This document shows positions 37,337 to 48,100 of a stretch of 64,000 nt of DNA, one piece after another (position 1 is the first letter of the stretch; each line of letters opens with the position of its first letter). Source of the stretch: Pirellulaceae bacterium (GTDB taxonomy: Bacteria; Planctomycetota; Planctomycetia; Pirellulales; Pirellulaceae); NCBI GenBank assembly GCA_029243025.1, contig JAQWSU010000015.1, positions 49,913-113,912 on the forward strand, given 5' to 3'. The position numbers and the translations under genes were made by a program. The notes below the pieces were generated by a model. The model did not search any database. It worked only from the letters and a program-made list of their open reading frames with translations, and was not told where the DNA came from.

Positions 37337-38029
37337 CTAGCTAACGAGTTCGGTAATGACCGGTGTTTGCCCGCTGATGTCAACCTTGATCAGCGAGTCA
37401 TCACCGAAATCATTCACGACGTACAGTCTTGTCTCGTCGGGAGATAACGCGATCCCACCGCTTAACTTGATTTCCTCCACGGCAAGCGAATTGGTGAAAT
37501 CGGTCTGTGACACGAGTACGCTCACCGATCCAGTGACGCGGTCAACTGCCAAGATGGAGCCGGATTCCTTCTCGGTCACGTACAGCATGTTGCCACTGCC
37601 AGCTGCCAATTTTTCTGGTTTGGCCTTGTAAAGGTTCGGATCATCGTTTTGTGTCAGTGCCAGGATATCTGACTCTTTGACGAGTTGCACAAGTCCAGTC
37701 TTCTCGTTGAGGCGAAAGAGTCCGTCGGAAACATTCTCCGTAAAGTAGAAATTTCCATAGTTGTCAAACACGATATCATTATCGGTAAACCGAACGCCCA
37801 TTCCTTCCGGGAATTCGTCGTTCGCAGCAGTTCGGGCCGCGTCAATCTCGGCTGCCGTAATTGCTACGGCCGCCTCTCCCGCGGGTGTGATTGTCAGTAT
37901 TCGCCCATCCTCGTTGCCGGTGGCATTATCCATTACCCACATGTTGCCTGTCAGGATCGAGGCGCAGATCTCCATCGGTATGAGACCGAACCCAACAAAT
38001 AATAAAAAGGTGATGATTCGTGATGGCAT
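37337..38029 (-). CDS. N-terminal half of a secreted beta-propeller (SMP-30/NHL-like) protein
   Basis: About 230 residues from ATG at 38029 (MPSRIITFLLFVGFGLIPME signal); a longer frame opens ten codons upstream. The mature part shows propeller-blade repeats: IVFDNYGNFYFTENVSDGLF, LAAGSGNMLYVTEKESGSIL and IALSPDETRLYVVNDFGDDS, which resemble NHL/SMP-30 or 'lactonase-like' blades. It ends at a TAG immediately after ITELVS. The downstream frame continues the same protein with more blades and a PEP-CTERM tail, so the original gene was about 410 codons. Role unknown; PEP-CTERM proteins are exported and anchored by an exosortase, none of which is encoded in this window. Confidence 0.75.
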   Translation of the reverse strand: MPSRIITFLLFVGFGLIPMEICASILTGNMWVMDNATGNEDGRILTITPAGEAAVAITAAEIDAARTAANDEFPEGMGVRFTDNDIVFDNYGNFYFTENVSDGLFRLNEKTGLVQLVKESDILALTQNDDPNLYKAKPEKLAAGSGNMLYVTEKESGSILAVDRVTGSVSVLVSQTDFTNSLAVEEIKLSGGIALSPDETRLYVVNDFGDDSLIKVDISGQTPVITELVS

Positions 38030-39088
38030 GAGAATTCTCTGTTTTTTTCGACCATCCATGAAGTGCGTAGGTGAGAATGAAGTATAAACATGAATTCGGT
38101 CTTAGATAGGATGAAATCTGCCAAGATCACGTCATTTTTGACCGTCTTACGAGTTGCTGTCGGTTTTTTCTCGAAGGCTGTTCTTCGGAAGTGATGGCCG
38201 GATCGTTTTTGAGTTTTAGAGAATTAACATCTACCGGCAGGGATGAGCTGGGAATTCCTGGCTTTCTCGTTCGCCCCTCGGCGGCAGTCTCCGCGAAGAG
38301 GTAGCTGCGTGGATTCCAATGCGCGACGCCCTGGTATCGTTCCCGACCGAGCCACCAATGTGGATAGCCGTTTGCCGCTCGGATCAAATCGTCGTTTCAG
38401 TCTTCTAAATTTTAGAATTTGACCAACATTCAAACTCCTGTTCTCGTGCCTCACGGAGGTCCGGTGATTTCCTTTGCCTTTTCGATAGGCTTGTCGTCGG
38501 TTGAACGGTGGGATTTTCTGGATTCTTGGATCGCGCAGGTGTTGTTGGAGCTGGATCAATTCCTTTCGATACGATAGGGAGATTTTTCCAATGCAAAACG
38601 GTTCCGAGAAACCGAAACGATACGAAACGAGTTCATGAGCATCGGACACATGGGTATGGATCGTGGAAGATCGCGTTATTCAATGTGCCCATTGCCAAGG
38701 TCACAAAGCAAATCGGATTAGCAACCATGCCGACCGACGATGCTAATCGCGAAGATTGGGTTGGGTGGATGCGGGATTTGTCACTGGTTCCTGATGCGGA
38801 ATATTGCCCCGTTTCTGATCCCTGGTCATTGCCTCGTTTACGGGGTTTTGATCGTTCTATCCAAGGGGCCAAGGCGGATGCCTTCAGTTCGATTCCGTGG
38901 CGGAGGTATCGCGAAGGTCAAACCAGGATATTTTCCTGAGATTCTTCTTTATTCTGAGCGGGAAATAGATATTTTGTAGGTTGTGCCTGGGCGGTGCTCG
39001 TGCCGAATGGACGAACTCTTACCAATGCGCGATGAAATGCGGAAAGCCTAAACTACGAATTTGTCACCGATTTTATTGAGGGCATGCC
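38030..39088. other. Intergenic region of about 1 kb, no gene recognised
   Basis: Between the divergent propeller gene (minus) and the LamG gene (plus). Frames of up to 143 codons occur on both strands (for example 38508-38939 plus and 38224-38649 minus) but they overlap each other and show no conserved motif, signal or ribosome site. It could hide a decayed gene or a small RNA; neither is supported. Confidence 0.45.
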
Positions 39089-41773
39089 ATGCGACGATCC
39101 TATCTAATGCTACGGCTGATGACGATCGCTGCGACCATCGCATTCGCGAAGGACGCCGCTGCGGGAACCTATCACGAAGCTGTGTCGGCAGACGAACCAG
39201 TCGCTTATTGGCGGTTGGGCGAAACCGACGGTGACATCTCGGAGAATACGGGATTACTTGGTCAGGAAGACATCGCGCATGGTCTTTACACGGCTGAGGT
39301 GGAACTGGGGCAGTCCAGTCTGGTCTCGGGTGAGTCTGATTCGTCAACACTATTTCGTCCCGGTGGGAGAATGATTACCGAGCCATTCGAAAAATTCGAT
39401 GACGTTCTCGGGGTTGGTGGCGCGGGTTCGACTGTCGAGTTTTGGACATCCTTCGCGAGCTTGCCCACTGGATTTGTCAATCTTGTTGGGGATGGCGATG
39501 GTGGGCTCGACTTCAACATGATGGTCTACGCGGGGCCCGGAGGATTCATACGCCCGCATATCCAGACCGATGAAGGTTTTGCGTCACTGGATAGTGTTCG
39601 GCAGATCCAAGCGGGGGAAATCGTGCATGTGGTCTCGACGTGGGATATCGACTCGGGTGACTTTCTTTTGTATCTCGACGGTGAAGAGGCCGAGGTAACA
39701 CAATCGGCTGGGATGAATCCGATATTTGGCGAGTTGATTAATCGAGATAACCAGGTTTACATTGGCCAAGACAATCGCGAACAAAGTCCGACGGCGTGGC
39801 TCGACGAAGTGGCGTTATACAATTACGCGCTGGAGCCAGCACGTATCCAGGCTCATTACGATGCCGGCAAAGGAGCCGATCCACCGCAGTTGCCAGAGAT
39901 TCCAAAGGGGCCGGGAAGCGTGAACGTCAGTCTGAGTACCGACGTATTGGGACGAGGTAGTTTTGCGAATAATCATTCAACGCCCGATGGGATGGTTGAG
40001 ATTATTCGACAAGTTCCGAATTCAGTGGGCGCGAGTGTTGTTGCCTATACAGCGGACGGAAACGGGCCAACGATTGATGTGGAGGATTTTATTGTGGATG
40101 GCGGCACGGCCGGCGCATTCGGTTCGAATCAATACGGTCGCGGTGGGAATATTTGGGTCAAGGGAGACGGGGAGGCCGATGTGGCCCACGAAGGTCTCGG
40201 CGGGCATGCGAACTGGGTAATTACCTATGATCTCGATGACGTCCGCTCCGAAATCATGGGTGATGCATCGGGACCGTTGCGCCTGACGGGAAGCTATGGT
40301 TCCTGGGGCAGCATCGGTGACGTAACGGAAGCGGCTGGTATCACACAGGGACTCGTCTACGTCGACGGACAACGTGTCGACGACCTTCGTGAGACCACGC
40401 ATAATCTACCGGCTGCCGGCGGTGAGGAGAGCCAGTCACAGGCGTTTGATATTTCGCTGCCTACGGATGCACGCTACCTGACACTTGGCATCTTGAGTGG
40501 ACCGGGCAGTACGTTCTGGGATGACGGCCTATTTCGCAATGTTCGCCTGCGAGTTGCGGATCCTGTACTTGATCGTCAAGACGGTTTAGTTTCGTATTGG
40601 AACTTTGACGAGGCTTCGGTGGGAACGGATGTGGCTCAAGATCAGCCAGGCGGAAACCTGGGCGCATTCGAGGCGACGGCTGAGCGTACCGACGGACTCG
40701 TTGGCGAAGGTGCGGCCTTGTTCAATAATACCGCTGGTGACGCAGTCAACGTGGGATCGGGTGACGACAATAATCTGTCGTTCGAGAGAGGGATTACCAT
40801 CGAAGCGCTCATTCAATCGGATTGGTTGGGTGGCGATTACGATGAGGTATTCCGAAAAGAAGATGGGGGCAATCGGCTATTGTTCTCTTTTCAAGATGAC
40901 GGAAACAACGGTGGAGCGAATCCGCCCGTCGATTCAGGCCCCGTGCTCTCATTCGGATTAAACGTCGATGGGTATGGCGAACTCGATATGCCTCTTGACG
41001 GAGAAGATGGACGTCCAACGGTCGATGACATCGCTGATGGCGAAACTCATCATCTTGTGGCGAGCTTTGATAGTGAAACCGGAGAAAAGGCGATTTGGAT
41101 CGATGGTGAGAAACTTTGGGCGGTTGAACTGGGAGCGGGAAGCTTAATCTCCAGTGGCGGTGGTGCCATGGCAACGATTGGGAATGTGGGTCCGAATGGG
41201 GGAGAGCCGTTTTCTGGAATCATTGACGAAGTCGCGATCTGGGAGCGTGCTTTGTCCGCAGATGAAATTTCTTTGCACTTTGCCAACGTGATGGCTGGGG
41301 GTAGCTATTTCTCCGGCGGCAATCCTTTCGATTTTGATGGTGACGGTCAATTGACGGTAGTCGACCTTGATAGGCTTCTTGAGGAGGTGAGAGCGGGCAC
41401 GAATCGCGGTGCGTTTGATGTCAATAGCGACGATTTGGTGAACACGGCGGACATTGAGGCCTACGTCAACGGTCCGGAAATACTCAATTCGTATATCGGT
41501 GACGCGAATCTGGATGGTGCCTTTAACTCGACTGACTTGGTGGTTGTGTTCAGAGCCAATAAGTACGAATCGGGAGAATTCGCCAGTTGGGCTCAAGGTG
41601 ACTGGACGGGGGACGGCTATTTCGACAGCGGCGATCTGGTGCTGGCCTTCGTGGGTGGTGGATATGAGATCGGATCACGTGAGGCCACGGCTATTGTCCC
41701 CGAACCGACGATGGCGACATCCTCCGTGTTGCTCGGCGCAGTTTTCATCTTGTACCGTCGCCGGCGACACTGA
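39089..41773 (+). CDS. Secreted LamG/dockerin/PEP-CTERM protein
   Basis: An 894-residue exported protein; GAGGG precedes the ATG. A signal region is followed by a first LamG/concanavalin-like domain (DEPVAYWRLGETDGD, then STWDIDSGDFLLYLDGEEAE and AWLDEVALYNYALEPARI), a middle beta-rich domain, and a second LamG domain at about 500-735 (LVSYWNFDEASVGTDVAQDQ, HLVASFDSETGEKAIWIDGE, IIDEVAIWERALSADEISLH). Dockerin-like calcium repeats follow (FDFDGDGQLTVVDLDRLLEE, GDANLDGAFNSTDLVVVF, GDWTGDGYFDSGDLVLAF). The end is a PEP-CTERM signal: VPEPTMATSSVLLGAVFIL then RRRRH. Probably binds glycans at the cell surface. No catalytic domain is seen. Confidence 0.9.
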   Translation: MRRSYLMLRLMTIAATIAFAKDAAAGTYHEAVSADEPVAYWRLGETDGDISENTGLLGQEDIAHGLYTAEVELGQSSLVSGESDSSTLFRPGGRMITEPFEKFDDVLGVGGAGSTVEFWTSFASLPTGFVNLVGDGDGGLDFNMMVYAGPGGFIRPHIQTDEGFASLDSVRQIQAGEIVHVVSTWDIDSGDFLLYLDGEEAEVTQSAGMNPIFGELINRDNQVYIGQDNREQSPTAWLDEVALYNYALEPARIQAHYDAGKGADPPQLPEIPKGPGSVNVSLSTDVLGRGSFANNHSTPDGMVEIIRQVPNSVGASVVAYTADGNGPTIDVEDFIVDGGTAGAFGSNQYGRGGNIWVKGDGEADVAHEGLGGHANWVITYDLDDVRSEIMGDASGPLRLTGSYGSWGSIGDVTEAAGITQGLVYVDGQRVDDLRETTHNLPAAGGEESQSQAFDISLPTDARYLTLGILSGPGSTFWDDGLFRNVRLRVADPVLDRQDGLVSYWNFDEASVGTDVAQDQPGGNLGAFEATAERTDGLVGEGAALFNNTAGDAVNVGSGDDNNLSFERGITIEALIQSDWLGGDYDEVFRKEDGGNRLLFSFQDDGNNGGANPPVDSGPVLSFGLNVDGYGELDMPLDGEDGRPTVDDIADGETHHLVASFDSETGEKAIWIDGEKLWAVELGAGSLISSGGGAMATIGNVGPNGGEPFSGIIDEVAIWERALSADEISLHFANVMAGGSYFSGGNPFDFDGDGQLTVVDLDRLLEEVRAGTNRGAFDVNSDDLVNTADIEAYVNGPEILNSYIGDANLDGAFNSTDLVVVFRANKYESGEFASWAQGDWTGDGYFDSGDLVLAFVGGGYEIGSREATAIVPEPTMATSSVLLGAVFILYRRRRH

Positions 41774-41789
41774 GTTTTCAATCGACAGT

Positions 41790-41807
41790 CCGGTGCAATT
41801 CCACCGG
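41790..41807. terminator. Possible hairpin between convergent genes
   Basis: CCGGTG-CAATTC-CACCGG forms a perfect six-base-pair stem with a six-base loop, in the 87-base gap between convergent genes. It is followed on the plus strand by an A-rich tract, not T-rich, so it is not a canonical intrinsic terminator for the plus-strand gene. Weak call. Confidence 0.3.
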
Positions 41808-41860
41808 CAGAAAAAATAAAACGCTGTTCGGTTGGAGTCGCCTGGATGACTCAATAAATT

Positions 41861-43165
41861 TTAAGCTTCGATTTGGTAGCCCGCTCGTTGGGGGCGACTG
41901 AGCCAACTGTTGGCCTCGGCGTCGCCCACGATCGTTTCTGCCACTGGATCCCATTTTAGCTTGCGGCCAAGTCGCAAAGAAATATTGGCTAAATGACAAG
42001 TTGTCAACGCACGATGGTGCGAGAAGACATCGGAAATCGGTTGATCTCTCGATCGTACGCAGTCGAAGAAGTTCCGCATGTGGTTTCCTGGTTGCCTGGG
42101 ACCGTAGATTTTTTTGATTGCGTCTTCCGGCAGCGGGTTCTCTGAGAGTTGCTCAACAGGTTTGCCGCTGACGCGACCGCGATTCACAAATAAACGCCCC
42201 TTTTCACCTTCAAATAATACCCCCACACTTTCTCCGGCAGTGCTGCGAATGATCATTTCGGCATCATTAGGGCAAGCACACTGAATCTCAAATTCGGTTG
42301 CCGTGTTGTAACCATTTTCAATCGTGGGTAACGTGCCTTTCGCGTCAATGCGGGTGGGGCTTGTGTTGTCCATGCCCATGCCCCAATGGGCGATATCTAC
42401 ATGATGGGCGCCCCAGTCGGTCAGCATTCCTCCGGAGTACTCGTACCACCAGCGGAATTGCCCATGGCAGCGTTCTGCAATGTAATCCACACGTGGAGCC
42501 TGGCCCAGCCACTTGTCCCAATCAAGGTGTGTCGGGGCTGGCGACGTTTGAAATGGTCCGCCACCAGGCCCTTTGTGCAGATTGACTTCGACTCTTCGGA
42601 TCCGACCAATTCGACCTGCGCGGATAATTGCGATGGCGGTCAAGAAATTCAAGCCGCATTCGCTCCGTTGTTGCGTTCCGACCTGAAAGACTCTTCCCGT
42701 TTCTTTCACGACCTGGCAGATCTTCTTACCTTCGTCAATCGTGAGGGTGAGCGGTTTCTCGCAGTACACATCCTTACCTGCTCGCATGGCGTCGATCGAG
42801 ATTTTTGTGTGCCAGTGATCCGGAGTGGCGATGATCACGGCCTCAATGTCCGAGCGATCGAGTAATTTTCGATAGTCGCCGTAGGATGTTCCTTTCCCTT
42901 CGGTAAGTCCCAGAGATCCGTTGGCACGGTTACTGTCGACGTCACAGACGGCTGTGAAGTCAGCAAACTCACGAGCGTGTCGCGTGATGCCACCCGCTCG
43001 TCCACCCATGCCGATGGCGCCGACGACAGGACGATCGGTTTTCGATGAAATGCCTGTTTGAGCCACACTCGGGTAGTAGGGTGTCAATGCTGCACTCGAT
43101 GTTAAAACGCCTGCTTTTAAAAAACGGCGTCGCGATACGGATGCCGGTGAGGAGCTGCGTTTCAT
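41861..43165 (-). CDS. Tat-exported Gfo/Idh/MocA-family oxidoreductase
   Basis: About 434 residues from the ATG at 43165, which has GGAG about ten bases upstream. The N-terminus is a Tat signal (SVSRRRFLKAGVLTSSAAL). The Rossmann nucleotide-binding segment is VVGAIGMGGRAGGI, and the family motif CEKPLTLTIDEGKKI at about 135 contains the catalytic-region EKP. IATPDHWHTKISIDAMRAGK and VQTGTQQRSE-like VGTQQRSECGLN segments are typical. The C-terminal domain includes WGAHHVDIAHWGMGMD, a histidine-rich substrate site. It is NAD(P)-dependent and acts on sugars or cyclitols; export with bound cofactor fits the Tat route. It lies downstream of the ceramidase-like gene with a 45-base gap. Confidence 0.93.
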   Translation of the reverse strand: MKRSSSPASVSRRRFLKAGVLTSSAALTPYYPSVAQTGISSKTDRPVVGAIGMGGRAGGITRHAREFADFTAVCDVDSNRANGSLGLTEGKGTSYGDYRKLLDRSDIEAVIIATPDHWHTKISIDAMRAGKDVYCEKPLTLTIDEGKKICQVVKETGRVFQVGTQQRSECGLNFLTAIAIIRAGRIGRIRRVEVNLHKGPGGGPFQTSPAPTHLDWDKWLGQAPRVDYIAERCHGQFRWWYEYSGGMLTDWGAHHVDIAHWGMGMDNTSPTRIDAKGTLPTIENGYNTATEFEIQCACPNDAEMIIRSTAGESVGVLFEGEKGRLFVNRGRVSGKPVEQLSENPLPEDAIKKIYGPRQPGNHMRNFFDCVRSRDQPISDVFSHHRALTTCHLANISLRLGRKLKWDPVAETIVGDAEANSWLSRPQRAGYQIEA

Positions 43166-43210
43166 GGTTTTGTTACTCCGCTGCAAAAGGATCTCGCAAG
43201 TGAGTGCGAA

Positions 43211-44596
43211 TTAAGGACCGAGTTCTTGTAACATCTGGATCACGGCGTTTGCCATTTGTTCTCCTGTACCGATCTCGGCGTACGAATGGAGACCCATCCA
43301 GGTTTGATAGCCGCCAAGACGATGCGCTTCGCGATCTGGTAGGTATCCGATCCAGTCGTTGGCTAACTCCGCGATGTAGGTATGCTTGAAAGGAGATCTC
43401 TGTTTAATCTCCAACCCTAATCCGGTGAAGTATTCAGCTGGGATCCCGATAATGGCGACGTCCCCGATCACGATCGTTTGGAGTGTCGTGGCACGGGTTT
43501 GGGTTTGGTGGGGTTTTAATTCTCGTCGCATTTCACGGAAAACGCGGATCGTATCGTCAGCGAGCGAGGGTAGGTATTTGCGGACATAGGAGGCTACCTT
43601 TTTGTCTTCGATTGACTCGTCGAAAATTCGCACTTTATATTCAAAACGGCGCTTTTGAGATCTAATCCGATTTACGGTCTGCGGAGTCGCAAGTTGGAGC
43701 GCGTCGAGAATCACCGTTTTCATGCGATCGACCGCCACAGCGGTTGGAACCCCCTGGATATTGTGGGTTGATCCGGAGGCACCTTCCAGAAAGCAGACGC
43801 GGGTCCCCAGTTGTTGCTCCAATTCTTGGGCTGCCAATCCGTAGAAACTGGGTGATCGAACGTTGCCGTTACGTGTGCCAATCGTGTGTGTTGAGTGATT
43901 GTAAATAATCGCTTGATATTTGCCGCTCTTGCCACGAAATGCCAAAACTGGCAATTGAGGATCGAACGGGCCGGTGGGTCGAGCTGCTTGAGATCGTGGT
44001 CCGATCCAATGGATTCTTCCATCCTCTAAGAGCAGTCGGCTGTTGGCTCCGACCGTTGTTTCTTCGCTTAGATGGAAGAGGAACTGGGAGGCGTTGGTAG
44101 ACGCGGCAGTATTGGCATGTTGTACGGACTTTACGATCGCCTTACGCAGGCGATCGCAAAAAACTGTTTCGCGCTCGCACCCGTGCACACGGCTGGTGCT
44201 AGGAGCATGATGGGTGTGTGTGGCGTTGACCAGCACATGGCTTGCTGGGATGCCAGTGCTCATTTCTATTTCAGTAAGTGCGGCGTCGACGATGTCCGCG
44301 GGAGTAAATAAGACATCGCAGCTAACCAGGGCAACCTTGTTGGCATTGGGGCCTTGGATGACGACAGCGACGGCTCGAAGCTCACCCTCTTGTCCTTCTG
44401 CATAACGTGGCCCAATTCCGCCAGAAAGCACCATTGAATCATCCGCATCAATGCTGAACGCTGCTGACCCAACCTTCAGATTGTAGTTGCAGGCGGTTTC
44501 CGCCTGAACTGCCGGAGTGCGGAATGTTAGGAGGAGCAGGGCGGCCGCGGAAAAGAATACACAGCCAAGCTTTTGTGTTGGGAATGTTTGCCGCAT
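43211..44596 (-). CDS. Secreted neutral/alkaline ceramidase-like hydrolase
   Basis: About 461 residues from ATG 44596, with GAAGG upstream; the frame opens 84 codons earlier but only this start leads directly into a signal peptide (CVFFSAAALLLLTFRTPAVQA). The start of the mature protein, YNLKVGSAAFSIDADDSMVL, and VLVNATHTHHAPSTSRVHG (zinc-ligand histidines) resemble the N-terminal domain of neutral/alkaline non-lysosomal ceramidases (PF04734). Further segments, IYNHSTHTIGTRNG and EGASGSTHNIQG, fit the same fold. It is shorter than true ceramidases (about 650-700 residues) and lacks their C-terminal Ig-like domain, as many planctomycete homologues do. The substrate is probably not ceramide (inference). 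Likely cotranscribed with the Gfo/Idh/MocA gene. Confidence 0.83.
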   Translation of the reverse strand: MRQTFPTQKLGCVFFSAAALLLLTFRTPAVQAETACNYNLKVGSAAFSIDADDSMVLSGGIGPRYAEGQEGELRAVAVVIQGPNANKVALVSCDVLFTPADIVDAALTEIEMSTGIPASHVLVNATHTHHAPSTSRVHGCERETVFCDRLRKAIVKSVQHANTAASTNASQFLFHLSEETTVGANSRLLLEDGRIHWIGPRSQAARPTGPFDPQLPVLAFRGKSGKYQAIIYNHSTHTIGTRNGNVRSPSFYGLAAQELEQQLGTRVCFLEGASGSTHNIQGVPTAVAVDRMKTVILDALQLATPQTVNRIRSQKRRFEYKVRIFDESIEDKKVASYVRKYLPSLADDTIRVFREMRRELKPHQTQTRATTLQTIVIGDVAIIGIPAEYFTGLGLEIKQRSPFKHTYIAELANDWIGYLPDREAHRLGGYQTWMGLHSYAEIGTGEQMANAVIQMLQELGP

Positions 44597-45198
44597 GAGT
44601 GACGCCTTCAAATCCTGCTTGATGCGGCCACGAGGTAACCGCTGCGCACCCCCGCAAACTGCAACGAAAACATCATTTAGACAACCGAGTGCAAGCTCAA
44701 TCGCCTTTTGATCGGCAAGGCGGAATCGTGGGATTCGGCTCGTCCTCGCTGATTTGAGAATCATGCTAACATGGGCCGCTTCGATTCGCGAGTTGCCAGT
44801 CCATTGGCTCCCATCGGTTTGGCACCGAAAAAATATCGACCCTGCCAATCCCTGGTGTTTCCTTGGGGGGATCGGTTAGCAGGGATGGCCTGCCATCAAG
44901 AGTTTTCGAGCTGGGGGCGAGTGAACTTACGGACATGGCCGCTTTCAATGCGGGAGACACGTTCTTATTCATGGAAACGAGCCGGTTGATTTCAGCAGGT
45001 CTTAAGAGGTGCGTGGGCTAAGCAGGGTGAACATTTGGCCCCACCCCGCCGTGCCGCTTGTCGGTGGGGGTACCCGGGAAATAAAAAGGCATATTCACCT
45101 TGATTCATCCGCTTCGGAATCGCGTTAAATGGCATCGATAGTTAGACTCAAGGCGTAGCGCTCTGAATGGTGGCGGCGGTCGAAAATCGGGAGTGAAG
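44597..45198. other. Intergenic region between divergent genes
   Basis: About 600 bases. The left 250 are the unused upstream extension of the ceramidase-like frame; the rest has short overlapping frames without motifs. GGGAG directly before 45199 supports the start of the giant gene to the right. Confidence 0.4.
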
Positions 45199-48100
45199 AT
45201 GAAGATCAGGAGAAACGGTAGACGCCAACTCTTAAGGGTGGAATTTTTGGAGCCTCGCCATCTGCTTACGGGCCTGCCGATCATTTCGGAGTTTATGGCA
45301 GACAATAACAATTCTTTGCTGACAGGCAGCGATCAAGCGGCTGACTGGATCGAGATCTTCAACTCGGGTGATAGCGCAATTGATTTGGAGGGGTGGCACC
45401 TCACGGATGATGCTGATCAATTGAGTCAATGGACCTTTCCGTCAACCATTTTGGAGGCGGGGCAGCACTTGGTGGTATTTGCTTCGAGTTGCGAATATCC
45501 CGGAGTTCAATGTGCAAAGCCCCCGGAAGAGCTGCATACAAACTTTAGTTTGGATGCCGAGGGCGATTATCTTGCTCTTGTCCAGCCTGATGGGGTCACG
45601 GTGGTTAGCGCTTATGGTCCAACGAATAACGAATATGAGCGACAAGATGAGGATGTGTCGTACGGAGTTGAGTTTGGAGTTGAACGCTTTGAATTCGTGC
45701 CGCGTGGTGCGACCGTTTCGGCATTTGTTCCTCAAGATGATTCGCTTGGGAACGATTGGGTGGCTACCGATTTTGACTCGAGCGAGTGGGCCGCAGTTCA
45801 GGCTCCGATTGGTTATGGGGAATTCAGTGATGGATCGTTGAAGGAACTCATTCGACTCGACTTTAACGACGAAACACGCGGGGATGCGGAGGCTGTTGAT
45901 ACGGAAGTTGGATTTACGCCGTTTGCAATCTCAGACAGCGGGTCCGTTGTGAATGGCGTTCGTGTTACGATTTCGCCGATCGGGGAAGCTCGGCTTGATG
46001 ATCGCGATCGTTCAGAACCGGTCGATCTGCCGCCAGAATTTACCTATGCGCAGCTTTATGACGACTTTCTTTTCGCGAATCGAACTTTCGGAAGTCCAGG
46101 TTTGCAGATTGAGCTGGATGGTCTAGCGCCCAATCAAGCCTACGATGTGAAATTTCGATCCTATGACGCAAGCAGTCCGGGCGATCGTGTGTCGACTTGG
46201 ACTGAGGTGCTTGGTGATCAGGCGATTATCACTGAATACAGTTTCGACGGAACAGATCTGCCAACGGATCACGACTCTCATTCATTTTCAGCCTTATTGA
46301 CGTCGTCGAGCGACGGGCGTTTGGTGATCGAAGGTGTGCGCACCGGGGGCACTTCACACGGTGTGTTTCTCAATTCGTTGGAGATAAGTAGTCCGCGGCG
46401 GGATGACTTAATCGAGACGGATGTGCGAGATGAGATGTATCAAAAATCATCGACTTTGTTTTCGCGGGTTCCATTTTTGCCCGCCACGGTCGAGGTGGAT
46501 TCCCTGGATTTGGAAATGCAATTTGACGCTGGGTTTGTAGCCTACCTGAATGGAACAGAGATCCTTCGGCAGAATGCCCCGGGCAGTGTTGGGACGCCGC
46601 TTGGACACGATGCGGTCGCGATCGGCGAGTGGTCCGAGAGTGAATTACTCGAAGTGCAAACGTTTGGTTTGTCTAATTTTATTCCTTTATTGAAGCCAGG
46701 GACGCCGAATGTGTTGGCAATTCAAGGACTAAACTCTTCGGCCGATGACTTGGATTTTGTGCTGGTGCCGAGGTTAGTGGCAAGTTCGACAGGCGCAGGT
46801 TTGACGCGGTATTTCTCGCCCGCAACTCCTTGGCTTCCCAATAATCCCGGCTTCGAAGCGGTTGTCCGCGACACCTCATTCAGCCACGACCGAGGGTTTT
46901 TTGATCAGCCCTTTGACGTGGAAATCACAACCGAAACGCCAGGAGCAACGATCATCTACACGGTGGATGGTAGTGCTCCGAGCAAGACAAACGGTACGCG
47001 AGTTGAAGGGGGAGCGGGTGTGTCGACATCGGCCACAGTTCCGATTACTTCGACAACTTCTCTTCGAGCGATGGCGATTAAAGACAATCACTTGCCTACC
47101 AATATCGATACACAGACCTACGTCTTTTTGGATAGCGTATTGAAGCAAGATCCTTTCAATGATCCCAACGCGCCTACCTATCCGACGCGTTGGCAGGCGA
47201 ATGCGACAGCGGATTTGGAAATGGATCCCGAAGTGGTGGCCCAATGGGATGATGACAATCCCGATAATAATGACTTTGGCATTCGAGAATCGTTGAAGTC
47301 AATACCCACGATGTCAATAGTGATGGAACATGAAGACCTCTGGGGGGCAGACGGGATCTACCGCGATGCGACCAAACGCGGGACACGCTATCGGCGAGCG
47401 GGCTCCGTTGAGTATTTTGACCCGCAGACCGGTGAGCAGTTTCAGCTTAATGCGGGTGTACAGATGCATGGCAATGCAAGCCGTGACAATGTGCGTCTTA
47501 AAAAGCATTCATTTCGATTGTTGTTCAAGAATGAATACGGGCCCGGTAACCTCCGCTTTCCCCTATTCGAGGATACTGATAACGAAGTTTTCAATACGCT
47601 AGTTTTACGAGCTCACTTTACGGATGCGTTTGCCACGAGGACAGCGGCAAATCGCTACAGTCCGATGGACTCGTTGTACATGCGCGATGTTTGGATGCGT
47701 AATACGCAAATGGCGATGGGGCATCCTTCGACGCATAACACTTACGTTCACCTTTATGTAAACGGATTGTATTGGGGCATCTATAACCCGGCAGAACGAC
47801 CCGACGATGCTTTCTTGTCGCAGTACTTGGGTGGCGAGCGGGAAGATTGGGATATTGTTAAGGATTTCAATGAACTCGACAGCGGGCAGCGCACTGCTTG
47901 GACCAAAATGTTCGGTTTGGCTCGCGACTTGCGGAGTGCTGATAATCCGGAGAATCTCTATCAACGGTTGCAGGGCAAACGGTCTGATGGCTCGACAGAT
48001 CCCGAGAATCCAGCTTTGCTCGATGTCGATAGCTTGATTGATTTCATGATCTTGCATCTCTATGGGGGCGTAGAAGATTGGCCTCACCACAATTGGTATG

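Noticed and set aside
38508..38939. A 143-codon plus-strand frame in the 1-kb spacer
   Set aside because: Overlaps competing frames on the other strand, odd composition and no conserved motif; judged non-coding.
41790..41807. Hairpin as an intrinsic terminator
   Set aside because: Stem is good but the following tract is A-rich, not T-rich, on the plus strand, and the minus strand has its T tract before the stem. Kept only as a low-confidence site.
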